DNA of 64,000 nucleotides from Chinchilla lanigera (taxonomy: Eukaryota; Chordata; Mammalia; Rodentia; Chinchillidae), in assembly GCF_000276665.1 (NCBI RefSeq), contig NW_004955472.1, positions 3,703,918 through 3,767,917 on the forward strand. Direction: 5' to 3'. The translations under genes and the position numbers were made by a program. This document shows positions 9,661 to 21,640 of this stretch, one piece after another. The notes under the pieces are model-generated. The model saw only the letters and a list, made by a program, of their open reading frames with translations, was not told the DNA's origin and did no database searches. The number at the start of each line of letters is the position of its first letter. Within the stretch, counting starts at the first letter, position 1.

Positions 9661-12108
9661 GGCTACAAACTTCCAACTCCTTAGCAAGGTTATGAAATAA
9701 TTAACAATTGCACTCTGTTAAGTCTCTAGCATCATGGCCTAATACTCTATGTTCCTCCACAATGATTTAGCCAGGCCCTAGCCTGGGTTAGTAAGATCAG
9801 TCATCCATGAACCTTTGTGCTTCTGCTACTATTCTGTATTACACAAAGTCTTGCTCTTGTCTTCTGGAGTACGTGTAGTCCACATATAACGCCTGATCCC
9901 TAAAGCAAATTTATTGCATTATTCCCTCAGTAGTTTCTTGTACTCATTTCTATCCAAATATGTCTTAGGTTGTTGTATTATATTATCACAGTGAAGAAGG
10001 TGGTATTATATTCCTTTAGAAAATGAAGAAACTTAAGAAAACAGTTCAATTGCCCAACACTTAATATACCAAAATTTAAATGGATAAAGATATTTGTTGG
10101 AGAGATATATTATTATCTTTTCTAAAAGTCTATGATAACCAATTTTGTAGACTTCAGTATGATATTAGGGCAATGCTAGTTTTCTATAATAGCATAAGAA
10201 AGAAACCAGAAGACACTGCTAATATTGCAGGAAGAGCTTCTTGCTAGGCTTGCATTTCTAAAATGAAAAGTGTCTTACATTAAATCCTGCTAAATGAAAT
10301 TAGACTAGAAGAGAAAAATTCAGGTGCAGGTTCTTCTCATCCATCCTTCCCTCATAGGAAGTCCTGATAATTCTACGATGATAGGCACCTTGACATTTAG
10401 GGGACAATAATATGCAAAGTGAGTCAGCTCCACTGTTTCTTTCTTGTAATGTTGAGACCGAAAATTTAGGAAGTGCAGTCAAGATTGTGGTATGTAGAAT
10501 TTCATGGAAGAATAAGTTCTCACGAGAAATTAATCTATAGATCCATCTTTATGTGCCTTTCTACCTCGCCCATCAGATTCTTAAAATGTTCCACTGAATA
10601 CATACTAAGAAACTAAAGGAGGGATAGATGAATAACCCTCCATCTGGTAGTGGGAGTTTTCTTAATATGAAGATCACTTTTCTCTGTGAAGTCTTATAAT
10701 TTCTTATTCATGATCTTTATGGAGTCATCTATACAGTCATTTAAAAAGCTGCATTGCTTACCTTAGGTACTTGATAGATCTATATAGCTTGCGAATCGCT
10801 CCTTAACATAGCTTATTTTCATTTTCTTTTTAAGAAAGTGGGACTTCATATGTATATGATTGTGCTAATCCCTGTAAGTTTCAAATATGATTTGAAAACT
10901 AGCTTTGGAGAAGGACACAGATGACTATAACATGGGAGACAGGGCTCACCTCCTTTGTAAATTTCTCAAGATATTTTCATAGCTTATGTTTTTATTGATT
11001 TACTTTTATCCAACATTTCTTTAAGCAATATTTGATCATCTTTTTATTAATATTTTGTGCGATTGTATTTCTTTATGAGTTCCCCATTAAAATACTTAGC
11101 ACAGTTTCATATTGGGTTCTCTTGTGTCTTGAATTGTAATTGTTTAGAGGGAATTGTCTCCTGAGTATTTGTGAAGTGATTTATTATATGGTATGAGCTG
11201 CCATATAGATATTTTATGTATTTATGTAGCAATGTATACTTCATTTTGTGACTTTGGCTATGCTCTTTCTTACATCTTTCTCACTCCAGAATTTATTTTT
11301 ATCTTATAATATCTCTGGCCTTGTCATTTTAGAGCAGCAGAATAATAACTCTATTTTTCTGAAAAATGAAGCGTGCAATCATGGTAAAATAGAATCATGC
11401 TAGCAGATCTGGATTATGTTAAGATGCAAATTCAAAAATTGGAGAGTTCTATTGACTTACACAGAAGCCTTTCAGCTAAGGTCACCTGTCATTCTGAGTA
11501 CTCCGTAACAAAATTTTACAAATGTAACACTACTTCAGAGCTAGGGTTCCTATGAAGATAGGAAGACTTCACTTTTATGTGATTGCTTAATTGAAAGGCC
11601 AATCACAGAGTGCTTCTTGTCAGGATTTCTATAATAAAAGTGGGAGCTCCAATGATTTCTTAATTGAATCTCCTAAATTAAATACATAAGCCTTCCAAAT
11701 TTCAATTTCTAGTAAGGTCACATCTTAACATGGAATCTGGTAACTTTTAATTTGAACCAATTTGAATGTTATTTTTCTGGGTTTTTAACTATGGAATGAA
11801 ATTCAGGAAACATTTTTAGGTTACATTGGATCATGTATAGGAATCTTAGTTGTTGAATTCACAAGTAGAATATACATATAAATAGCAAAAGATGTAGATC
11901 GTTAGCTGCTGACTATGAAGATCTCAGAACCTGGATACGCCTATTAGATCTAGTCCAGTGTCATTCTGGGCATCATAGCCTCAAAAATGTACGTTTTACT
12001 TAATAGAATTTTAAAAATCTGTTTGACATGTTATAATGTATTTTTACTGTAACAATTTAGTAGTTGATCAGCAACAGAACTCAAAGAAGTTCAATCAGTG
12101 GTCTAAGG
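9661..12108. other. Unassigned intergenic DNA
   Basis: About 2.4 kb of AT-rich DNA with no gene. Parts may be further decayed L1, but I could not align them with confidence. Confidence 0.5.
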
Positions 12109-12245
12109 CAGGGATTGGTAAGCCACAGCCTGTTGGCCAAATCTGAACATGTCCATTTTCACACCATAGAGGTGGAGTTCAGTAGTTGTAAGGCAGTCCT
12201 ACAAATTCTAAAGTATTACTCGACTTCCTATAGAAAAAGAAAAAC
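12109..12245 (+). mobile_element. MER5A-like hAT DNA transposon, sense
   Basis: Begins cagggattggtaagccacag, continues with tgttggccaaatctg, agaggtggagttcagtagtt and ctacaaattctaaagtatt, and ends around cctatagaaaaag. This is the MER5A layout with an internal deletion and a decayed 3' terminal repeat. It is the second MER5A of the window, in opposite orientation to the one at 3702. Confidence 0.75.
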
Positions 12246-12301
12246 AAAATTGATCTTAGATTTAGGTTTCCATATGCAGAATAGCAAGAAAGATGTACTT
12301 A

Positions 12302-12332
12302 GAAAGGAAGGAAGGAAGGAAAAGGAAAGGAG
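12302..12332 (+). repeat. (GGAA)n-like purine microsatellite
   Basis: Interrupted GGAAGGAAGGAAGG run followed by aaaaggaaagg. Confidence 0.9.
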
Positions 12333-12419
12333 GAAGAATGGACTGGGTTGCGGTATCAAAATTTAAAGAGTGACCATTCTTTTATTTGCCATGTCTTTCC
12401 TTCCATTTCTCCTCGGTAG

Positions 12420-12790
12420 ACGTCTCTACTTCCTAGAGTTCTGAGCATGCGTGGAGAGAAGAGACTCTTTGCCAGAGGCTTAGGAAGAGGATGCCTTGCA
12501 GAGTTTCCTTTGTTTTGCTTTGTCTTGCTTGTTTGTTCCTACTTTCGCAGTCTCTAGCCCAGGAGAGTCCCAGCAATGGAAGTGCAGTCCGCGGCAAGGA
12601 AAATAGTGACATCAGCAGCGAAAGTATGGGGCGTGACAGTTGCCGTGGAGACACTCTCAGGCCCTTCTCACTTGCCAGTTTGGCCCCAGTTCAATACAAT
12701 GGCACCAGGAGTTGAGGGTTTTACTGTGCAGCACAGCACAGAAGAAGGTTTTCCAGGGAACATGATGCGCCCAAAATCTTGAGAGGCAGA
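12420..12790 (+). other. Splice-acceptor-like tract with two overlapping small ORFs
   Basis: A long pyrimidine-rich tract from 12502 ends in cctactttcgcag at 12550, a textbook splice-acceptor shape, and is followed by CpG-containing, GC-richer sequence to about 12720. Two frames cross it. Frame 12491-12715 (74 codons) begins with a signal-peptide-like stretch: MPCR, a 14-residue hydrophobic core, then SQSLA-QE, and holds two N-glycosylation-like sites (NGS, NGT). Frame 12576-12782 (68 codons) starts downstream of the acceptor at a G-at-minus-3, G-at-plus-4 ATG. T-rich DNA often encodes hydrophobic residues by chance, so neither is called a gene. Confidence 0.25.
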
Positions 12791-13506
12791 ATAAACTGGC
12801 ACCATATTTTTTGGGGAAACTTACTGAAATATGTCAAGAGCCATACAAATGGTTATATCTCTCAATATAATTGTTAAGCTGTGGATCTTTTCCCTAAAGG
12901 AAACATCTAAATATCTTTATAAGCAAAAATGAGAAAATTTATTAGAGTTTTGCTATTTAAATGAAATAGTTTCATCTCATAAAAAATTTATGGTAGAAAC
13001 AAAATATATCAACTCAAATTGTGTTCAACCATTCATGAGATTATGAAAAATACAGAAGAAATTAGAAACCACACCAAATAGGACTATATGAAAAAACTAA
13101 TTGTAATTTGGATTTGTATTATGAGATGCTTGACCAAAGAAAAAGATGATTTTTCAGATAAATTTTCAGGTTTTATAATATTAATGATATTTTAGTGTTT
13201 TAAAGAAAAATGTACAATGACTTGATTTTATTTGGAGCTTAGATGTTGGTTTAACTATAATAAGGTAATTTTTTTTCCTCCAGAATTTTAGCCTATATTT
13301 TGGGGGAGGCCTTTTAGCATTATAGATTTCTGTAACACAAAATAAAATAATTTACATAGATGTGAACCATAGCAAACACTTTGGCATAAGTAACAAAATT
13401 CCTAGTGTTTTTCAGTAAGTGAGAGTTTGGAGAAAATATTCTAAGAAAACCAAAAAGCACATCATTCAGCTCTCTATTCCTGATAAATTCACTGACATTT
13501 CCCCCT
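12791..13506. other. Unassigned intergenic DNA
   Basis: AT-rich; nothing recognised. Confidence 0.55.
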
Positions 13507-13507
13507 G

Positions 13508-13531
13508 TTTTTTTTTTTTTTTTTTTTTTTT
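13508..13531. repeat. Poly-T run (24 T)
   Basis: An uninterrupted run of 24 T without a recognisable SINE body on either side. It may be the antisense tail of a very old or truncated retroposon. Confidence 0.95.
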
Positions 13532-14566
13532 AAATTTGGCTGAATAGCTTTCTCATTAGAAAGCAGGCTGGTACAATGGTTGTGACAGAAATAATCGAAT
13601 GATCTGTACAGCTAGGATCTCTGGGCTATGATTTCTTTAATTTCACAGAGCTTTGCACTCACATCTTCTGGCTGAGGAAGTGACTGACAAGAGCTCAGCA
13701 CGGCAGTTCCAGTCACGTTCTGCACTCTGCATGGGCAGAGCGAACTGAGACATTTAGGAAATGGGTAACAGCCTAGAATTCAATTTAGTTCATCAAGTAC
13801 TGACTGCTGGCTATTGCCAGGAATTACCCAAATCCTTGATTTAGAGAAGTGATTGAATTCACAAAGGTGATAAACTTCACGGTTTTCCCTCAGAAGAGGC
13901 AGGCACAATGCAAATAGCACAGTGTGATGAGAGATGTACCCAAGGAATAAATTAAGCTATATGGAAATAGAAATGAGAGAATAGCCAGTTTGGGACAGAT
14001 CAGAGGCTACAAGAACAAGATGACTTTAAATTCATCTTTGAAGCATTTGGTAAAGAAGGTGAAGCTAAAGATACCGAAGCACAGAAAAACCTTGTGACAG
14101 AACACAGATAATATCTGAGATGTTATTGAAATCACTCAAATGAGAGGCAATAAATGTCATCATACAATAACACAGGTGAAGAAAGATGTAAAAAAGCCAG
14201 ATCGTGTTGCTATTTGAGAATTAGCACTTTCAGAATTTGATGATTACATGAAAGAAGCAAGAATGACTTCCAATATTCTATTTTGGAGGTTTGCTCAAAT
14301 ATTAGTGCCATTAATTTAAGCCTTGCAATTATTACTATAATTTAACTCAAACTTTTATAAAACCAAAACCACACACACAATAGTCCCTTTTCTGAAATCT
14401 CAACAGTTTTATCATTTTTTCAAAAGTCTAATTTAAAGTCTTTTCTGAGACGCAAGGCAAACTCTTAGCAGTCAATCTCTGTAAAAAGAAAAGAAAGAAC
14501 ATGTTACATAATGTAAGGAAAAACAGCACTGGTTCAAAATTCTTATTCTATAAAAGTACCACATCT
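13532..14566. other. Unassigned intergenic DNA
   Basis: No gene is recognised. The last part, next to the L1 at 14567, may be L1 3' UTR of a type I do not recognise. Confidence 0.5.
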
Positions 14567-15790
14567 TTTTTATCCATTCCTTACACTTGGTGGGTATTTA
14601 GGCTGTTTCCAAGACTTAGCTATGACAAACTGTGCTGCTATAAACACGGGTGTATATATATTGCTGTGATATGATGCTTTTAATTCTTCTGGGAAAATAC
14701 CTAGAAGGAGAATAGCTGGGTTAAGTGGCACTTCTAATCCTAGTTTTGTGAGGAATCTCCAAACTGATTTCCACAGTGGTTTCACCAGTCTACACCCTCA
14801 CCAGCAGTGGAGAAGAGTTCCTTTTTCTCCACAGCCTCTCCAGCATTTGTCGTTGGTTGATTTCTTGATGATAGCCATGTTTTCTGGGGTGAGATGGAAT
14901 CTCAGTGTTGTTTTAATTTACATTTCTCTCTCTCTCTCTTTTTTTTTTTTGGTACTGGGAATTGAACTCAAGACCTTGCATTTGCCAGGCAAGTGCTTCT
15001 GCCACTGAGCTATATCCCTGGCCCTTAATTTGCATTTCTGGAATGACTAATGATGTTGAACATTTTTTCATACATATTTATTCACCATTAGTATTTCTTC
15101 ATCTAAAAACTGTGGATTAACCTTAGATGCCCATTTTTGGGATGGGTCTTTGAATTCTGGGGGCCTCATTTTTAAAAATTCTTTATATGTTCTAGGTAGA
15201 AGTCCTTTGTCTAAGGGGCAGTTGGCTAAATTTTTTTCCTAAGTCATAGGTTTTTTTTTTTTACTTTGTTGGTGATTTCTTTTGATGTGCAAAAACTTTT
15301 CAATAAGATGAGACCCCAGTTGCTGATTCTTTGAAGGATTTCCTGTGCAATTTGGTTTTTGTTCATGAACTCTCTTCCTACCCCTATGTCTTTGAGATTT
15401 TTACCTACTTTCTCTTTCAGTAGATTTAGTGTCTCTGTTTTGATATTTAGATCTTTGATCCATTTTGACTTTAGTTTAGTGCATGGTGATAGACATGGGT
15501 CTAGTTTTAATCTTCAGCACGTGGAAAGCCAGTATTTCCAGCACCCTTTATTAAAGAGGCTATCTTTCTTCCAGTGAACACATCTGGCCCCTTTGTCAAA
15601 GATAAGGTGGCTGAGTGTGTTTGTAGCTGTGTCTAAATCTTCTAATCTTTTCTATTGATCTTCAAGTCTGTTTTTTTTTTTTTTTGCCAGTACCATGCTG
15701 ATTTTATCACAGTAGCTTTGTAGTATAATTTCAAGTCAGGGATTGTGATGCCTCCTGCTTTTCTTTTGTTTTCCAGGATTGTTTTTATTA
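14567..15790 (-). mobile_element. L1 ORF2 3' portion, antisense, with nested ID
   Basis: The plus strand matches the complement of the carboxy-terminal part of L1 ORF2 across more than 1.1 kb: ttatccattccttac, caaactgtgctgctataaac, ttccacagtggtttcaccag, ctctccagcatttgtcg, gactaatgatgttgaacatt, catggtgatagacatggg, and ccagtaccatgctgatttta near the 5' side. ORF2 encodes the endonuclease/reverse transcriptase; only the region downstream of the polymerase core is present and it is interrupted by stops and an ID SINE. The 5' truncation near 15790 is typical of L1 insertion. Confidence 0.9.
14928..15024 (-). mobile_element. ID-type SINE nested in L1, antisense
   Basis: An antisense ID with T-rich tail at its left edge, following a short (TC)n. 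The TSD ttaatttacatttct / ttaatttgcatttct (14913-14927 and 15025-15039) differs at one base. It interrupts the L1 reading exactly, so it inserted after the L1. Confidence 0.92.
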
Positions 15791-15968
15791 TTCTTTAGAG
15801 AGAAGCAGGCCTCTTCTGCTTCCAGATGTTTCATGTGCCTGGCATCTTTGATTTCCTGGGGTCTTGTTGCTCCTTTTGCTTCATTCCTAAAGATTTGACA
15901 GTACTCTGTCAGGGGCTTCTTGCCTGGGATCCCTGTCTTCCTTTGAAATCTGGGTAAAAACCTCTCTT
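15791..15968. other. Short unassigned DNA
   Basis: Separates the L1 from the truncated ID. No family is recognised. Confidence 0.5.
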
Positions 15969-15982
15969 ACCCAACAATTCTT

Positions 15983-16030
15983 TATTTTGGTACTGGGAAT
16001 TGAGTTCAGGACCTTGGGGTTGCCAGGCAG
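15983..16030 (-). mobile_element. 5'-truncated ID SINE, antisense
   Basis: Only about 48 bp of the ID 3' half (complement of the region from the B-box to the tail) is present, yet it is flanked by a 14-bp TSD, acccaacaattctt / acccaacaactctt, at 15969-15982 and 16031-16044, with one mismatch. It is therefore a truncated insertion and not a later deletion product. Confidence 0.85.
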
Positions 16031-16044
16031 ACCCAACAACTCTT

Positions 16045-16884
16045 GTAGTATGCATGACAGTAAAATCATCATATGGACAATGCTAAGGTCTGCATTCAGC
16101 TGGAGGAGAAGTTAGGCCACCTCAGACCATGCTACAAGCACTGAGTCCCTGGATGTGGAGGACAGTGAAATCAACCTTCCTGAACCAATTACCTAGGAGG
16201 CAGTTATTGAGCAGGGGCTAGAGGATCTATTCTCAAATGCAGGTTTATACTTTTCCAGCCTTGAGTCTGCAATGAGTGGGTGGGATCTTGCCAATTTTTG
16301 AGATGCTTTCAAGGCATCTTTCTTCTTGTCCCTCTACAAAGTACTTGGGTTTATTTTTTTTAATGGACCCTAATTTTATAAATTATTTCCTTTAGATCCA
16401 AAATTTAAGTTAAAAATTTTTTTCTTCTCTGCCTTTTGCCCCTGATTCTCTCTATAAACCTGACTAAAATCCACCAGCAGTGCCACGACACAGTATGGAT
16501 GTTAGTGCGTCACTGAATTTCCTTCACCAGATTAGTCCACTGCTCTTAATCTCTGTCTCCTGCAAAGACTTGTGACATAAGTAAAATATGGACAAATTTT
16601 CTGCCAGAGTATAGCACACATGGCTACTTTAAAACTGGGAATGGAGCCATTGTTTTCAATTAAAACATCCTGAGCTTGACCTCTACTATCCACATTCCTA
16701 GGAGCACTCTGGTCTGCTGAGCTCTGAGCCAAAATATTCATCAAGTCCCATTTATGACATTCTGTGTCTTCTCTAGGTTGGATTTCAAACCATTCTGAGC
16801 TCCTCACACAAACCAATTCCGAATGTTTCTAAACCATATGATCAGGTACAGTTCAGCAATAGTCACACTTCTCCAGTGTGAACT
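16045..16884. other. Unassigned intergenic DNA
   Basis: No gene. The 94-codon minus-strand frame at 16532-16816 has no recognisable domain. Confidence 0.5.
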
Positions 16885-17215
16885 GTGCATTAGTTAGGTT
16901 TCCTGTTGCTGGATCCAATACCCAACCTCACAGCTTAAGGGAGGGAAGTTTCAAACTTGCTCATGTTTTAAGGAGATTCAGTCCATGATCTGCCAGCTCC
17001 ATGGCAGAAGAAACATCATGGCAAAAGGCTGCATGGTAACGGCTTTGAAGCTGAACAGGGGAACGGTGCCACATCCGAAGGAGTGGGGGACCAGACAGAG
17101 TGCCCCGGGTCTAACCTCCATATTCCATTCAGTCACAGCCGGGACTGAACTTCACAGTAGCTCCAAAGCCATTCAAATTGACACAGTCAAGCTCATCTGT
17201 TACAAGTGCCAAGAG
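16885..17215 (-). mobile_element. MaLR-like LTR, antisense, diverged
   Basis: Plus strand begins ttaggtttcctgttgctgg and carries aggagattcagtccatgatc, then catggcaaaaggctgcatgg. This is the order seen on the complement of MaLR/MST-type LTRs. The copy is very degraded and its ends are uncertain. Confidence 0.5.
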
Positions 17216-17586
17216 TAATTAAGGAACCCTAAATAGACATATGGCTGGCATTCATGTGTATGATATCTCAAAGATTATTAAAATGTCACTTCTCTCTAAA
17301 GTGACTTATTCTTTTGGCAATCCCAGACAAAATCTAAGCAGACACTTACGAAAATTGGCAAGCTTATTATACATTATACAAGCAATCAGCACTTTGCAAA
17401 CCTGGTTATGTGTTGGCATCACCTGAGGGATTTTAGAGACTTCTCACACTGGGCTCTTACCAGAGGCTCCAAGTCAGTTAGCATCTAGATCATTCCAATC
17501 TCCTGAAGTAAAGGCATGGTGAGTATGTATAGTACCCAACTGAAGATTTTTTCCAGTGAAGGTAAAATACACATCTTTGACATTTC
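17216..17586. other. Unassigned intergenic DNA
   Basis: Nothing recognised. Confidence 0.5.
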
Positions 17587-17596
17587 TCTGATTTTT

Positions 17597-17690
17597 TTTT
17601 TGTTGTTTTTTTTTCCAGTACTGGGAATCGACCTCATGACCTTGCACTTGCCAGGTAGGTGCTGTGCCACTCAGCTAAATCCCCAGCCCC
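17597..17690 (-). mobile_element. ID-type SINE, antisense
   Basis: Antisense ID with a T-rich tail interrupted by G and a full body ending in ctaaatccccagcccc. The flanks tctgattttt at 17587-17596 and 17691-17700 match exactly. Confidence 0.93.
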
Positions 17691-17875
17691 TCTGATTTTT
17701 TAAACATATGTAACTATTGGAGGGTGGAGATGCTCTCTCAAAGAAGAGGAAATCAATCAGTAAAAAGAGATGTTTAGGAATTTGAACAAAGTCCTGAAAT
17801 AATAATTGGTCAGTAGAATTAGAAAAAAGCTAGTACCCATAGTAAAGAAATGGAAGTTTCAGAGGATACATTCTT

Positions 17876-17973
17876 TTTTTGTTTGTTTGTTTTTCTCCGG
17901 TACCGGGAACCAAACTCATGACCTTGCGCTTGCCAGGCAGGCGCTTTTGCCACTGAGCTAAATCCCCAGCCCC
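17876..17973 (-). mobile_element. ID-type SINE, antisense
   Basis: Antisense ID with a (TTTG)n-like tail. A perfect 15-bp TSD, agaggatacattctt, lies at 17861-17875 and 17974-17988. Confidence 0.95.
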
Positions 17974-17988
17974 AGAGGATACATTCTT

Positions 17989-18417
17989 AGGCAAATTGAA
18001 ATAATAGTGTAAATGTTGGGATTTTCCATGTATAACATTTCACTTAAGAGAAGAGTATGAATAATTAGAAAATAAATGCAAAGAAACATGAACAAATGAA
18101 GACAATAAAACATTATAAACAAATGGGCACTCAATAGTGGATATGCATATATGCAACATATACATAAGCATGAATACCTAATTTATAATTTGAATGTAAT
18201 TACTTCAGAAGGATGCTGTGAAAAAGAGAAACTAATGGTAAAAGAACTGAATTACCATTTGCACAATTTAGAGCCAACAGATAATATATTTATTTGGTAA
18301 TGCAAATGATAGTGGGGCATACATGTTATTCAGAAATTGGAGATGTATTAAAAACCAATGAAAAGTGTAAAGCCGTTGTCCATAAGGGTGGGTCTATGGC
18401 AGTGCTTCTATTGACAT
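17989..18417. other. Unassigned intergenic DNA
   Basis: AT-rich with no gene or repeat recognised. Confidence 0.55.
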
Positions 18418-18426
18418 TGTGTATAC

Positions 18427-18531
18427 TTTTTTTTTTTTTTTTTTTTGGTTTTTCTCCGGTACCAGGAACCGAACTCACGACCTTGCACTTGCCAGGCAGG
18501 CGCTTTTGCCGCTGAGCTAAATCCCCAGCCC
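18427..18531 (-). mobile_element. ID-type SINE, antisense
   Basis: Antisense ID with a pure T tail of about 20 bases and then ggtttttctccggtacc. The TSD tgtgtatac at 18418-18426 and 18532-18540 is perfect, with T-runs following both copies. It is the third antisense ID within 950 bp. Confidence 0.95.
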
Positions 18532-18699
18532 TGTGTATACTTTTTTGTGGAACCTGTCGGTGGACCTTAGGGTGCTTAGAGTCACCCCTGGACTCTCTCC
18601 ACTAGATGCTGGTAAATATCTTGCTCCCCAAATCATATGTAAAAACATATCTGTCTATTGCCTGGTGTCTTCTGGTTTTGTCTGCTCAAGAACCCACAG

Positions 18700-19085
18700 C
18701 TGGAGAAGAAGCTGGTAATAGATCATTTTTATAGCAGTGTGTCAGCTTCCCTGGTGTTGGCAAAATTACTCAGCGCCCACTGCCCTGGCTCGTATTTTCA
18801 GGAGATTCAGTCCACAGAGGCTAGCTCCAAAGAGGAACATGGTGGTAGAAGGGTGACAGAACAAGCCTGCTTAGTTCATGGTGGCCGGGAGCAGGAGAAC
18901 AGCAGGACAGTGCCAGAGAGGGGTGGGTGCGGAACTACATGTAATACTCAGCAGCAACCTTCCGCCAGCCACCCGGACATATCCAGAAGTGTGCTTTACT
19001 AATTCCTCGGTGCCCCCCCGCGTGACCAAGTGGACAAAGTAAAGCTTAGCATGTACAGGATGTTTCTAATTTGACCGTTTGTATC
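18700..19085 (-). mobile_element. MaLR-like LTR, antisense, diverged
   Basis: Shares the aggagattcagtcca segment and the overall order (sheltered C+G block, catggtgg..gggagcaggagaac) with the block at 16885-17215. That suggests a second degraded LTR of the same type. A C-rich stretch (ccccccc) is near 19012. Ends are not defined. Confidence 0.4.
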
Positions 19086-21267
19086 TTTTGAAGTCTAAAA
19101 TACTACACAGCCCCCCCATACTCCTTTCTAGCTACATTTTTTAGTTGTAAACGATGCCTTTTTTGATAGTGAAATCTCTACCGAATGGTTTGCACAGCTC
19201 ATGCTACATCCACAGAAATATCCAAAACACTATCCCTTATTTCAGAGTGCTTACCAGTGTATCTGGGCATAGGCCCACACAACAGTATAACAGTAAAGTG
19301 ATTTAGGAGAGGTTTGGGCTTTCAGTTCCTAACTTCTCCCCATATTAGATCTTTGTCCAAAATCCACATCTCAGGTACCTGACCAACCAACGTCGTTTCC
19401 AGACACTCTTCTAAGGAAAATCTTTCTCAGTTCTGTGTATATGAAAGCAAATTATGACATAATGCTTAACTGCTCTTGTAGAGATAACAGTAGTTATTGG
19501 TACTCCAAAGTAGAAGCAGCGACAGCTTGCGGGGAGCATCACAGCATTGGCATAGGAGAACCGAAGCTTCTCAAATGGGAATGAAGTGGAGCTCCGAGTC
19601 TTAGGTCCTTGGGCCTCTGTCAGTGTAAATCCTGCTCCTTTTAACAGATAAGCCAATCCAAAAACCTTCCCACCATGTGGCAGCTGTGAGCCCCTGATGG
19701 AGCTAAACTAATTTTATGCTACTGCTGCGCATCGCGGTCTGTCTCTGCCCATATCAGGTATTTATTAGGTATAAATTCCAACATGAAAATGACCTGGTTT
19801 GAAGCTGATAATCAGTTCCTAGGAATAAATTTGTCTCTTTATTGAGCTTGTCAAGGTCAATAGCTTTTAACATATGCAAATAATTGTATAAATAGACATG
19901 ATTTTGATTAATAATATTTAGGTGCTTTTTATTATACAAAGAAAGGTCTTAATCTAATCGATATTTAAGATGCTTTTAAAATGTGGGTTTAAATGCGGTA
20001 GTTCCATTAAATCAGAAAGTGTGAATATACTTTCTTCTAATCTGCCTTTCTTTTGCCATTCAAAAGAATAATATTCTTTATACAAAATAAGTGTTGCTGT
20101 GGAAGGTGTTAATATTATTTATTAATACAGGTAGAACCAAGGGCATTTGCACATGGCATAAAGTAGATTCTTATTTTTCAAACCTGAGAACAGACTAGAG
20201 TTTGCTAGTAAAACTGCTTTGGTAAGTATCATCAATTCTGATGACAGATTATTTTCAATAATCCTAGGCAATTTTGTTACACAGCCGTTATGTTTAGGTG
20301 ATAGCAAATTAAAATGATAAAATGTCTTTATCTCTTTCCTGCAGCTGTTTTAACAATCCCATAAACTAAGTTTATACTGTCAGCTGTAGCCTGTCGAGAA
20401 ATATATAAATACAGGTGGCATTATTCCTTAAGTGTTCCACTATCCACTGTGCTGTATAATGCTCCATTTCTAAAGAAAATGTTTTAGCATCTTTTTTTCA
20501 ATTATTTGAAAAATAGACACATTCATTGCTTTGCCCAGTGTCAGGGTGATCTCACCACGTATATTATGGTGAATTACTATAATAGGAGCACTTGGCATGT
20601 CTCATTAGAGTGACAAGGAAAAACAGATTGAATGGAAATAAGAATTCATTCTTCCTTCTCTCTAGCGCGTATGCCCTGAGTACCACCAAGGGAACTTATT
20701 AACCTTTCTGCTGTTGTGAATGTTTTCGGAAAACAGAACTGAACTGAACAACCTGTTCAGTCAAACAAGCACTGTCTCATTCTACTGCAGATTTTCTGAG
20801 CAAATTACAAGAACTATTTAAATATTAATTTGGATTTAGTTTCGTTCTTTTAAATATACTATATATATGTATATATACTGATATATGTAACCATATATAT
20901 GATATATGTTTTGGGTGGACCTGTTATTTTGTCTTTGTGAGAGTTCTTGTACTAAACTTATGCCTTCATTCCTTTTATACATTTTCACCGAATTTCTACT
21001 AGAAGCATCATGCTTAGCGCTTTGACTTGAGCAAGTACTTCATTGAGTGCATCAAGAACTGAGTTTTTAGATCCACTCAAAGTGTGTCATTGCTTATTCA
21101 CATCACAGGCGTAGTTCTTTTTTCACACACATAGTCTAGTATTTCAATATTCACTTTTGTCTAAGTGAGATTCTCATAACATCCTAATCTTTACCCGTAT
21201 GTCTTCACCATTTCTCTACTATTGTTACACATTCTGCTTCCACACTCCTTCTCATTTTTTACCACTT
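19086..21267. other. Unassigned intergenic DNA
   Basis: About 2.2 kb without a recognisable gene or repeat. An alternating AT/TATA-rich patch lies at about 20857-20910. Confidence 0.55.
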
Positions 21268-21640
21268 GTCTTAGTATGCTTTCTGTTGCTATCCTAAAGC
21301 TGTGGATTCTGGAGAACTTATGAAGAAAAGAGGTTTCCTTTGACTTGTGGTGCTGAAGTCTGGAAAGCTGAAGACACAGGATGTATGACTTCATAGTGTG
21401 AGGGAGTGGTGAGCGGGCACGCATAGAAGAGAGGAAGGAAAAGGAGCTGATTTGCTTCATAACAAACTCCTCATGAGGAACTAATCTGTTCCCATATGAA
21501 CTAATCCAGTCATAAGTAAAGATATTAAGGGACCCATGTGGCTGAAATATCTCTTAATACCCCTTTCCCCCTGAACCTTTATATAAGCAATCAAATTTCA
21601 AGATGAATTGTGGCAGGGAAGCAAAATGCAACATCAAAAC
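21268..21640 (-). mobile_element. MaLR-like LTR, antisense
   Basis: Plus strand starts cttagtatgctttctgttgc (complement of the LTR 3' end) and runs through cctcatgaggaactaatctg to gtggcagggaagcaaaatgc, matching antisense MaLR order. It is degraded, with no TSD identified. Confidence 0.5.
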
